Assembly: GCA_963717745.1 (NCBI GenBank)
Contig: CAVQXJ010000007.1
Span: 409,275 to 473,274, forward strand
DNA from: JACCXG01 sp963717745
GTDB lineage: Bacteria; Acidobacteriota; Vicinamibacteria; Vicinamibacterales; 2-12-FULL-66-21
Direction of reading: 5' to 3'
DNA length: 64,000 nt
Translations under genes and position numbers: made by a program
Shown here: piece after piece, positions 48,101-55,715 of the stretch
Numbering within the stretch: the first letter of the stretch is position 1
Layout of the letters: each line of letters opens with the position of its first letter
Notes under the pieces: generated by a model
The model's input: only the letters and a program-made list of their open reading frames with translations
Databases searched by the model: none
Told to the model about the DNA's origin: nothing

Positions 48101-48710
48101 CCTGCACCTGCCCATGGCCGGAGACGCAGGCGAGGGCACCGGCCGGGAAATCCCGCATCTGCTCGAGATCCGCGGCGGTGTTGGGAATCACGAACCGGTC
48201 GAGTAGCTGTTTGGTCGCATCAGCGAGGGTGAGCGCCGCCGTGTCGAGATCGAAGGGGAGATAGCACTGCAGCTCCGCCTCGGTTCCGGCTGTGAAGCCG
48301 AACGACAAGGCGCCGGCCTGCTGCTGCAGGCCCACCGCCAGACTCGGCCGCAGTGCGAACGACACGAATGCCCGGCCGAGCGGGACCTTCACCGCCGGAC
48401 CGAGGAACGTGCCGTCGAGCAGCACCATGCCGGTGCGGTTGTAGACACCGATGGTGGCACTCGCCCCGGCGTCGATCGACAGCGCCAGGTCGTCTGCGCC
48501 GAGCGGCACCTCCGTGGTCCAGGCGAGGCGAAGGCCACTCTCGCCGGCGTTCGCGATCCGCAACGGCGTCCGCAGCTGGCTGACCACGTCGACGCCGGCG
48601 AGGAGCGCGGCGGCGGGACCCCTCAGGTACTTCCCGAATCCGCTGCTGACCTGCGGATTGGAGGACACGATCTCGGAGTTGAGGGAGTCGGTGATGGAGA
48701 TGCTGGGCAT
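45149..48710 (-). CDS. Giant protein with C-terminal alpha/beta-hydrolase domain (frameshifted)
   Basis: About 1180 residues if one indel near 46540 is joined. The ATG (MPSISITDSLNSEIVSSNPQ) has GGAGGG 4 nt upstream. The first 700 residues contain no recognised domain: beta-rich text with LDGTFLGPAVKVPLGRAFVS, then helical parts and two hydrophobic stretches (VGVVVADFTIITWWAAAMAL and GLVALFMASNATAAATATIV). The last 450 residues hold a lipase-like hydrolase: KLVFFAHGGLND, the nucleophile elbow IHAIGHSAGTVFQAYF and SLHFLAPAISVQLFKD. No stop occurs in any frame around the junction, which argues for one polypeptide. Two separate genes (the second from 46489) remain possible. The N-terminus lacks a signal peptide. 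Confidence 0.72.
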
Positions 48711-48929
48711 GTAACCCTCCACAATCGGACTGAACGGGTTCCTCAGGCGCTGCCGGCGGCCGGTTCGGACTCGTCCGACCTGCGTCAGTATGACGACGGG
48801 CGCGGGCCGCTCGTTCACGCGGTGCGGCCAGGACTGTACTGGATTTGACGGTCGCGATTTCGGGAATTCGAACCCGGCCGAGCCAGCCAGCCCCTTGCCC
48901 GGCAGCGGTTCCGTGGTGCCTGGCGGTGT

Positions 48930-48989
48930 TCACGCGGCGATGAGGGTGGTGAGGATCGCGAGCAGCGCCAGCGCTGCGTGGTTCCGCAT
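48930..48989 (-). CDS. Possible 19-residue hydrophobic peptide
   Basis: MRNHAALALLAILTTLIAA then TGA, just downstream of the sugar transferase. TATAGT lies 8 nt before the ATG. It may be a small membrane peptide or the surviving signal sequence of a lost gene. The rest of the 48.71-48.99 kb gap shows nothing else supportable. Confidence 0.25.
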   Translation of the reverse strand: MRNHAALALLAILTTLIAA

Positions 48990-48998
48990 GACGCCACA

Positions 48999-49433
48999 CT
49001 ATACGCGCTGGCCCCACCGTCGCTGCACCCGCGACTTGCCGAGCAGGTTGACGGCGAACGACAGCGCGATCAGTTTGCAGTCGAGGAGCGGATTCCACCG
49101 GGCGGTGTAGGCGCGATCCAGTTCGAGTGCATCCTGGGGCGACGCCGGCCCGACGATCTGGGCCAGCCCGGTCAAGCCAGGCTTGTGCGCCCATCGGAAG
49201 TCGAACGCCGCGCTGTTCCAGCCCAGGCGCAGCACGTCCGCTTCGGTGAGCGGCCGCGGTCCGACTGCACTCATCTCTCCGGCCAGAATGTTGATGAACT
49301 GCGGGATTTCATCCAGCCCGGTGCCGCGCAGCACGCGCCCGACGCGTGTGACCTGTCCCCCGCGCATGGTGCGGATCTTCAGGATCGAGAACGGACGCCG
49401 GCGGAGACCGAGCCGCGGCTGGCGAAACAGCAC
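48999..49433 (-). CDS. Short sugar-1-phosphate transferase (bacterial sugar transferase family)
   Basis: The catalytic core of a polyisoprenyl-phosphate hexose-1-phosphate transferase (WcaJ/PglC family): VLFRQPRLGLRRRPFSILKI, the KIRTM motif, TGLDEIPQFINILAGEMSAV, GPRPLTEADV and KPGLTGLAQIVG. The N-terminal re-entrant membrane helix of the family (usually ending DSPGPVxFRQ) is missing. In frame upstream lies only VLVDDGRP before a stop. A GTG with SD (TAAGGAGC) at 49456 begins another frame and would join after one indel, giving a product still without the helix. It may start glycan assembly on undecaprenyl phosphate, or be a truncated copy. Confidence 0.78.
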   Translation of the reverse strand: MLFRQPRLGLRRRPFSILKIRTMRGGQVTRVGRVLRGTGLDEIPQFINILAGEMSAVGPRPLTEADVLRLGWNSAAFDFRWAHKPGLTGLAQIVGPASPQDALELDRAYTARWNPLLDCKLIALSFAVNLLGKSRVQRRWGQRV

Positions 49434-49469
49434 CGGCCGGCCGTCGTCGACTAGGACCTTTCACGCTCC

Positions 49470-50480
49470 TTACCGGACGCCGCCTTCTGGTCTGGGTGCG
49501 ATGTAGCTTTTCCGCGCGCGGGCTTTCTGTCCGCTCTTGTCCAGCCGCACGTCGATCTCGTGCAGCTTGCCGTCGCGCCTGGAAGGCGCAAATGCCAGCA
49601 GATACTGGGTGTGGAGCTCGTCGGCGACCGCCGCAAAGGCGGCCCCGAGATCCTGTCCGAACCGGATTTCGAGGTAACCGCCGCCGGTCTCGTCGGCGAC
49701 GCGGGCAAGCCCGGGGTCCGGCAGGTCGGCGAGGAGCGCTGACTGCAGGCCACCGGGGCCTATCCCCGGCGGCGTCGATCGGGTCCGGCGGCTGCGGAGG
49801 CCGACGGCGTAGATCATCACGTCTTGCAGCCGTGCCCGATCGATGACGTCAGCCTGGCTGCCCGGGCGCTGGCGCGTGCCGATGATCGGTCCGCTGTCCT
49901 TGCCGTCGCTCAGCACCAGCACGACCTTGCGTCTGCCATCGTCGTCTCCGAATACCTCGACGGCGTCGCCGAGGGCGCGCCACAGCGGGGTCGGTGCGTC
50001 GGGCGCGATCGTCGCCGGGAGCGCCGCCAGCAGCTCGCTGGAATCGCGCGTGAATGCCGGGCTGATGGTGACGTCGCGCCCGAACGCGCCGATGCGGGCG
50101 CCATCCTCCGGCAGCAGCCGCCAGAACAGCTGCGTGACCGCATCGCGGAGCAGCGGCAGATTGCCCTCCATGCTGCCGGAGACATCCAGCATCACGACGA
50201 GACGGATCGGCTGTGGACGGTTGTCGAACTGGGTCAGCGGCTGCGGTTTTCCCTCGTCGCGGACTTCGAAGTTGCCCCGGGTCAGGGTGGTGACGAGCCG
50301 GCCGTCTCGATCCGTGACCGTGGCGAATACCCGGACCGCGTCGCTGCCGGCCCGGAAGGTCGGCTGCTGTCCGTCGAGGAGTCCCGGGGCGGCGAGCATC
50401 GACGCGGCCAGGACCCAGCGCAAACCGCGGCTCACGCCCAGCGTCCTCCGTTGACTGCCGCCCAGCAGCTCCTCCAGCAT
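49470..50480 (-). CDS. VWA-domain protein (acidobacterial VWFA type)
   Basis: A 336-residue exported protein: hydrophobic signal region (LRWVLAASMLAAPGLLDGQQ), a beta-domain with the family phrase FRAGSDAVRVFATVTDRDGR and LTRGNFEVRDEGKPQPLTQF, then a von Willebrand A domain with the MIDAS motif LVVMLDVSGSMEGNLPLLRD (DxSxS) and VVLVLSDGKDSG. This is the VWFA-related family abundant in Acidobacteriota; no enzymatic role is known and a protein-binding role is inferred. The sugar transferase follows 14-36 nt downstream depending on its start. Confidence 0.9.
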   Translation of the reverse strand: MLEELLGGSQRRTLGVSRGLRWVLAASMLAAPGLLDGQQPTFRAGSDAVRVFATVTDRDGRLVTTLTRGNFEVRDEGKPQPLTQFDNRPQPIRLVVMLDVSGSMEGNLPLLRDAVTQLFWRLLPEDGARIGAFGRDVTISPAFTRDSSELLAALPATIAPDAPTPLWRALGDAVEVFGDDDGRRKVVLVLSDGKDSGPIIGTRQRPGSQADVIDRARLQDVMIYAVGLRSRRTRSTPPGIGPGGLQSALLADLPDPGLARVADETGGGYLEIRFGQDLGAAFAAVADELHTQYLLAFAPSRRDGKLHEIDVRLDKSGQKARARKSYIAPRPEGGVR

Positions 50481-50489
50481 CCGCGTTAG

Positions 50490-51749
50490 CTACCTGGAGA
50501 ACAGGTCGAGCTGAGAGGGCGTGGCCGTCCGGGTGCGCTTGTCCGCCGGAGCGCGCAGCGCGAAGGCCGGGCTGCGTCCGCGGGCGTCGTCGAACACCGT
50601 GCGTCCGCCGAGCGACGGCGACAGGCGCCGCTCGTGCCGGATGGCGGCTTCGACGTCCACGTCGGGCGCGAGCCGGCGCTCGATCGAGCGCGTGAAGGCG
50701 TCGAGCCTGGCCAGTCCCTGGAGCTTGTCCGAGTGTCCAACTTTCGCGGCATCGAGGGCACGGCGGAGGAACGTGAGCGACTCGTCGTAGGTACGGAGCG
50801 GCACCGGAAATGGGTGGCCGTCCTTGCCGCCGTGCGCGAACGAGAACCGGGCCGGATCGTCGAAGCGCGCCGGCGCGCCGTGGACCATCTCAGCGACCAG
50901 GGCGAGCGACTGGAGCGTGCGCGGACCCAGCTGTTCGACCAGGAGCAGCGATGCGAAATCGCGAAGCTCGCGCTCGTGCGCGAGCGCCAGCACCGCACCC
51001 AGGCGTTTCTCGTCGATGTCGGCCGGCCGGACCTCGTGCCTGGATGGCATCGACAGCTGCCGCACCGACGCGAGCGTCCTCGCCGGATCCTCGCGGCACA
51101 TCGCCAGCATGGCGTCCTGGGCAGGACGGGCACGCCGATCGACCAGGTTGGTGATCACACCGGCATGCTCACCGACGATCCCCGTGTGTGGCTCGGCGGT
51201 GAAGTCGTGCACCTCGACCGAGTGCCAGTGATAGCGGCGCGCCAGCCGGTTCGCCTCGTCCATCCCCTGTTGAACGACGGCCCACTCGCCGTCGGTGGTG
51301 ACGACGAAGGAGTGCAGGTAAATCTGAAAGCCGTCGGCGATGGCGTTGTTGTCGATGCGGGCGGTGAGTCGGCTGGTGCGCACGAGCGCGTCACCGTCGA
51401 GGCTGACACGGTCGGCAATGGCGCGGAGCTCCGCCGGTGTATTGCGGGAGTGCCGGCCGCGGCCGCCGCACACATAGACGCCCAGCTCCGCGGCCCTCGG
51501 GTTCAGGCCCTTCTTGAGCGCCCCCATCACCGAGGTGGTGATCCCGGAGGAATGCCAGTCCATGCCCATCACCGTGCCGAGGGCCTGGAACCAGAAGGGA
51601 TCGCTCAGCCGGGATAGCAGCGCCCCGCGGCCGTAATGGTGGAGGACGGTTTCGGAAATGGCCGTGCCGAGCGACACCATCCGCTCCGCCAGCCACGCCG
51701 GCACACGGCCGCCGTGGAGCGGGAGATCGGCGATGCCGGAGCGTTTCAC
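50490..51749 (-). CDS. DUF763 family protein
   Basis: A 419-residue conserved protein of unknown function with the family start VKRSGIADLPLHGGRVPAWL and motifs VMGMDWHSSGITTSVMGALK, YHWHSVEVHDFTAEPHTGIV and HGGKDGHPFPVPLRTYDESL. DUF763 proteins occur in archaea and scattered bacteria; the DxH/HxxG-rich motifs suggest a hydrolase or nuclease but this is not established. The GTG at 51749 is supported both by the family N-terminus and by TACAAT exactly 6 nt upstream. The longer frame upstream is not used. Confidence 0.88.
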   Translation of the reverse strand: MKRSGIADLPLHGGRVPAWLAERMVSLGTAISETVLHHYGRGALLSRLSDPFWFQALGTVMGMDWHSSGITTSVMGALKKGLNPRAAELGVYVCGGRGRHSRNTPAELRAIADRVSLDGDALVRTSRLTARIDNNAIADGFQIYLHSFVVTTDGEWAVVQQGMDEANRLARRYHWHSVEVHDFTAEPHTGIVGEHAGVITNLVDRRARPAQDAMLAMCREDPARTLASVRQLSMPSRHEVRPADIDEKRLGAVLALAHERELRDFASLLLVEQLGPRTLQSLALVAEMVHGAPARFDDPARFSFAHGGKDGHPFPVPLRTYDESLTFLRRALDAAKVGHSDKLQGLARLDAFTRSIERRLAPDVDVEAAIRHERRLSPSLGGRTVFDDARGRSPAFALRAPADKRTRTATPSQLDLFSR

Positions 51750-51755
51750 CTGGCC

Positions 51756-51761
51756 ATTGTA
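51756..51761 (-). promoter_or_regulatory. Putative -10 box of a leaderless DUF763 transcript
   Basis: On the minus strand TACAAT, GGCCAG, then GTG: again a 6-nt gap. Confidence 0.6.
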
Positions 51762-51798
51762 GAGAGCGTTCCGGCGGATGGGAACCGGGGTGATTCTT

Positions 51799-51828
51799 TT
51801 GACCGGCCCTGACCGGCACGGGTACAAT
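51799..51828 (+). promoter_or_regulatory. Promoter of tRNA-Ala
   Basis: TTGACC, 18-bp spacer, TACAAT; the predicted start is about 16 nt before the mature tRNA 5' end at 51851. Confidence 0.65.
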
Positions 51829-51850
51829 AGGAGGTCGTCCAACCCGACGT

Positions 51851-51926
51851 GGGCCTGTAGCGCAGTTGGGAGCGCGCCTGAATGGCATTCAGGAGGTCAC
51901 CGGTTCGATCCCGGTCAGGTCCACCA
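51851..51926 (+). tRNA. tRNA-Ala (anticodon GGC)
   Basis: A complete cloverleaf: acceptor GGGCCTG/CAGGTCC (one G-T pair), D stem GCGC, anticodon stem CCTGA/TCAGG with loop ATGGCAT (anticodon GGC), T arm ACCGG-TTCGATC-CCGGT, and an encoded CCA end. Its 3' half is the antisense coding sequence for the last residues of the adjacent serine recombinase, so it is almost certainly the attachment site of the island to its right. Confidence 0.96.
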
Positions 51927-53408
51927 AACTTTCATTTCCAGCCTCAATCGGCCGCAAGTAGCTGAAGGCCGGTGCGGTTACGCGGGTTCCAACAAAGCCG
52001 TTTCCGTCGAACGCGATTCCCTCCGGAAAGAACAGCTGTTGGAACCGCTGGCGCTGGTCGAGCGATGCCTGCACCCACAGGTCGGCGGCGCGCGGTAGAA
52101 CGCGTTCTGCGAACGCCAGGATGCCCTCCACGTCGAGTTCATCGAGCTGCCCTGAGTGACGGTCGATCCGGGCGAGCGTGAGCTCCTCGCGCAATTTCTC
52201 GGCGTGGCGGTCGTAGGTGTCGATGTCGATCGAGCGCTCGAAGAGGAATGCTTCGTCCAGACGGTTCAGCTTGTCCTGGATCGCCTTGGCGGCGCGCTCG
52301 GCGCTCGCAATCTCCTCGCTGACCAGCCGCCTTCCTCGCCTTCCAGATCTGCAGCACGGATTCCTTGAGCAGCCGCATGTAGCCTGGTGATGGCTGCAGC
52401 AGCGCCAGTTCGTCTGCGAACAGTCCTTCGAGTTTGGCCTTCGTCACGTTGACCGCGCGGCAGCCAGGGCGGCAGTGGTAGTACGCGTAGTACTCGCTTC
52501 GGCCCTTCGACCAGCTGCCGGTGAGGCCTCGACCACAGGACTCGCAGCGCACGAAGGCGCGCAGTGGGAAATCTGGGTGCGCGCGCTGCTGGGGCGTGGT
52601 GCTCGGCACGCGACCGGACAGGACTGCCTGCACGCGGTAGAACAAGTCATCTGAAATCAGCGGCTCGAAGTCGCCACGCTTCGCGCGGACGCCGTACTCG
52701 GGCACGTCCACGATGCCGGCGTAGAGGCGATTCCGCAGCAGCATCCCGATCGCTTGGGACGTCAGCGGACGACCCCGGCGGTTCGTGAGGCCCCAGGCGC
52801 GCGCCTGCTCGAGCACTTGTTGCTTGGTGAAACGGCCGGTTGCGTACTCCTCGAATACGCGGCGCACAAGCGGCGCGCGTTCGGGATCGGGCATCAGGCT
52901 CTTGCCAATCGCCCGCGGCGCATTCAGATAGCCGAGCGGTGCCAGGAACACCCAGCGCCCGAGCTCCAGCGCGGCCTTCATGCCGGCGCGGGTCCGGTCT
53001 GAGCGACAGTCGTTGTCGAACTGCGCGAATGCCGCAAGCACGCCCTCCATCAACTTGCCCGGTGGACGTGTCGTCGATCGGTTCCGTGGCGGACCGCAGT
53101 GAGATGCCGAGCGACTGCAGCAGGGAGCGGAGCGCGAAATGGTCGTACTTGTCGCGCGCGAAGCGGGTCAGGTTGAAGACCACGACGAAGTGGACGCGGC
53201 CCTTGTTCAGCCGGCAGAACGTGAGCAGGTTCTGAAGCTGGCTGCGGTCCGTGGTCTTCGCGCTCTCGCCTTCCTCGTGGAAGCGTTCGAAGATCTCGTA
53301 GCCCTGACGGCGGCAGTACTCCTCGCAGGCGCGCAGCTGGGTCGGCAGACTCAGGTTCTCGGTCTGCTCTTTCGTGCTGACGCGAACGTAAATCACAGCG
53401 CCGACCAT
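51889..53408 (-). CDS. Large serine recombinase, copy 1 (two frameshifts)
   Basis: A site-specific serine recombinase of about 505 residues. The resolvase domain is AVIYVRVSTKEQTENLSLPT (catalytic Ser in YVRVS) with VFNLTRFARDKYDHFALRSL. The Recombinase domain is YATGRFTKQQVLEQARAWGL and LLRNRLYAGIVDVPEYGVRA. The zinc ribbon (FVRCESCGRGLTG to YYHCRPGC) is followed by a coiled coil (LVSEEIASAERAAKAIQDKL). Frame breaks lie near 53060, where copy 2 has one C fewer (GCCCGG here, GCCGG there), and near 52330. The C-terminus, VDLTGIEPVTS, is encoded by the antisense of tRNA-Ala. It should integrate or excise the 51.9-61 kb island. Confidence 0.9.
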
Positions 53409-53467
53409 CGTCGGCAGCTTAGACGCGTTCGGCGGCACTGGCAAGACTCGTTCTCGGGCCATGACCT

Positions 53468-53653
53468 TTACTCCGAATTCTTGGCGCCTTCCTCGTACAT
53501 CTCGACGATGATGTGTGCCATCGCGAGGGCGTGACGGCGGATCTCCGCGATGTCGTAATCGGTCATTGGTTCCGCTTCGTCGCCGAGTAGCTCCCGGCAG
53601 CGAGCGATCGAAATGTCAGTGTCGCATTCGACGGGATCTCTAAATGGGGCCAT
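53468..53653 (-). CDS. Small recombinase-linked protein, copy 1
   Basis: A 61-residue protein with the text ISIARCRELLGDEAEPMTDY, then DIAEIRRHALAMAHIIVEMY. A near-identical core (SIARCRELLGEDAESMTDQD) sits before recombinase copy 2, so the pair forms a conserved two-gene module. The sequence is acidic and helical. The position just upstream suggests a directionality or regulatory factor for the recombinase (inference). I do not recognise a named family. Its start codon lies inside the hairpin element at 53648-53778. Confidence 0.7.
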   Translation of the reverse strand: MAPFRDPVECDTDISIARCRELLGDEAEPMTDYDIAEIRRHALAMAHIIVEMYEEGAKNSE

Positions 53654-53778
53654 CACATAAGAGCCGATCCGAGGCTCCCTGGAGGCGCGGTCAAGGCCGT
53701 GAGCCCCGGAGGGGTCGGCGCGAAGCGCCGAGCCTTGACGGCGCCGAAGCGAGCCCGATAATCGCCGACGTGATGGCC
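53648..53778. repeat. Hairpin element with GGCCATCA ends, copy 1
   Basis: A 131-bp element bounded by GGCCATCA and TGATGGCC, with an inner stem GTCAAGGC/GCCTTGAC and a second inner hairpin around GGCGCGAAGCGCC. A related 125-bp element lies at 61484-61608, with the same ends and inner stem. Confidence 0.65.
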
Positions 53779-55151
53779 CTCGTCGTGTCATCGCCGCGTC
53801 CTCCCAGCAAGAAACACGGTCGCAAGCGTCCGCCGTTGACGCAGCGAGGAACGTGACCGCATGTCACGATCGGATGCCGTCATCCTAGCGGTTCTCAGCG
53901 AGCCTCTGGAGGCGCCGAGATGGAATCAGCTCCACGCCGGGCGGCGTTGAGGGGTGGCCTGAGACGGGCCACGGGAAAGTCGTCGTCTTCGTTGTGGATG
54001 CCGTCATTCGATCCACGAGACGCGATCGGGGATGCGTGCGAGTTCTACTCTTGATTTGGTTCGGTCCGCAAGCACCATGAACCTGGGCTCGATGGCGATT
54101 GACGTTTCGCGCGAGTGGATGTCCACGCCGGCGAATAAGAGGACGCATGGCTGCTGAAAGCGCACGCGCGGTGTGACGGCGTCGGCCATTCTACCATCAC
54201 CGCCGGCGCAATGAAGCATCAACGATCCCAAAAAATCATCGCCACACGCGCTCGAAAAATGCGACCGCTAAACGTCATTCGAGTTCCAACGCCGGTACTT
54301 CTCCGCGACGCTTCGCGCGATCCGGAAGCCACGAGTCGCGTGTGATTCAGTCGTCGTTAGTGAGCACGATCAGCTGCTTTATGTTCCAGTGGTTGACGAC
54401 GGCATTCGGCGAGCGATTGTTAGCTGTTCTGGGCCACTGCCCCGTCGAAGAATCGTTGCGCAGTCACCGCGTGTTCGAAAGCACAAACACCGACAGATCC
54501 CCGTGTGAATGTCGAGAGAGTCTTGCGTCGAAGATTCAGCGACAGTGCGCGGCAATCTCGCACTGGAACATCGGCCAGATCGTGTGCCGCTCTGCGGGGT
54601 TTGACAGCGGGCCGCCGTGGCGTGAACGACCCCCTGGGGCGCGCCTGGGGTCAGACATCGCGTCCAGGAGGGGGGTCGTTCACGCCACGGTTCATCACCA
54701 ACCGACACCGGACGGGCGGCACAATACGCCGCCCTTCCACCGCGCGTCCGATGCGTTCGACCGCGCAAGTCGCCGTCCTTCACGGCGTAAAGTGCGCGTC
54801 TCCGCTGGAGATGCGCCGTTCGCCTGACCAACGCTGACCGCCCAACGAACCGCGCTGACCAGAAGACGCTCCCGTGGCCCATCTTCTGTGAGTGCTTCTG
54901 TATCAACTTCTACTTCAGTGTCGATTGGAGCGGCGTTCGTGGGTCACTCCGATTGCCAAGACACCGCCCGACGGGGTAGAAGACATTCCCCGCAGTCCTC
55001 TTCGTTGAGCACAGCTTTGTCATCTTCTACCCAGTTCGTGGAACCGGACGACCAAGGTGAGGGGGCGCGCAGGCAGAAGCCGGGACTTCGACCGAGGATG
55101 CTATCGTGTGCGAGGCTGAGCCGAAACGCTGCTCACGGTCTGGGACAGACC
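53779..55151. other. Gene-poor island segment, lower GC
   Basis: About 1.4 kb without a convincing gene. Overlapping frames on both strands have arginine/serine-rich shadow composition. A possible short minus frame at 54004-54189 (MADAVTPRVRFQQPCVLLFA) has no recognisable relatives. Base composition is visibly lower in GC than the flanking core genes, for example the AAAAAATC stretch near 54230. A perfect 20-bp inverted repeat lies at 54615-54690. Confidence 0.5.
54615..54690. repeat. Perfect 20-bp inverted repeat
   Basis: CCGTGGCGTGAACGACCCCC and its exact complement are separated by 36 bp. A degenerate single arm (CCGTGGCGTGAGCGACCACC) occurs near 61823, at the other end of the island. Confidence 0.7.
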
Positions 55152-55387
55152 ATGGAAATCACGATCCCCAAGAGCCTCGAAGCTCTCGTCCGCCGGAAGG
55201 TGAGGAGAGTCATTACAGCACCGAGGACGAGGTCGTCGCTGACGCCCTGCGCCTCATGCAAGCTCGAGACGAAGTCACCGAGATCAAGCGGGCTCGTCTG
55301 AAGGCCGCGAACGCTCGCGGCTACGAAGACGCCGCCACGGGAAGAGTGATTGGGCTCGAGATCGAGGCTTTCTTCGCCGACCTGTGA
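55152..55387 (+). CDS. ParD-like antitoxin (frameshifted)
   Basis: A ribbon-helix-helix antitoxin: MEITIPKSLEALVRRKV in one frame, then ESHYSTEDEVVADALRLMQA and RARLKAANARGYEDAATG in the next, ending FADL. One base is missing near 55203 (GTGAGGAGAGTC; an added G would give VEESHYS). In the family the N-terminal strand binds operator DNA and the C-terminal part wraps the ParE toxin. The stop overlaps the start of the toxin frame (GTGA). Either the frameshift is technical or the system is dead. Confidence 0.75.
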
Positions 55388-55544
55388 GCCGCCGCCTCGA
55401 CCTCACCGAGATCGGCCGCGCCAATCTCAAGTCTATTCGGCCGGTATTCCATCCGACGTGGGGTCAGGATCGTTGTGTCAGTTCTTGCGACGGCCTGCTA
55501 AGGGTGCTATGATCGTCCTCCCCAGCAGGAAACCAAGAAAGTAG
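55384..55544 (+). pseudogene. ParE-like toxin remnant
   Basis: A GTG overlapping the antitoxin stop opens SRRLDLTEIGRANLKSIR, followed in shifted frames by YSI, TWGQDRCVS and FLRRPAKGAMIVLPSRKP. Together these resemble the first 60 residues of a ParE/RelE-fold toxin (helical hairpin, then R-x-x-G-Q). At least two one-base shifts and loss of the C-terminal half make a functional toxin unlikely. Confidence 0.6.
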
Positions 55545-55715
55545 CTCGTGTTCACGAGGCCTTCACCCGCGAGGCCTCTATCGAGTCTGTAAAACTTCGG
55601 GTCAACGTCAGCCCCCTTCTGAATCAATCAACGTTTCGCGGATGAAACGTCGGCGGAAGCTCTCACTTGCCGGCGACAGCCACGCAATGGAGATTACCGC
55701 CCAACTTGGAACAAC

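Noticed and set aside
48840..48895. tRNA-like sequence with a T-arm-like GGAATTCGAACCC
   Set aside because: No acceptor, D or anticodon stems could be formed around it.
53648..53778. Integron attC site
   Set aside because: Length and nested stems fit, but the GTTRRRY/RYYYAAC boxes and an integron integrase are missing.
54342..54906. Overlapping reading frames on both strands as genes
   Set aside because: Both products are low-complexity Arg/Ser-rich text without signal, domain or ribosome site; they span the 20-bp inverted repeat and look like chance frames.
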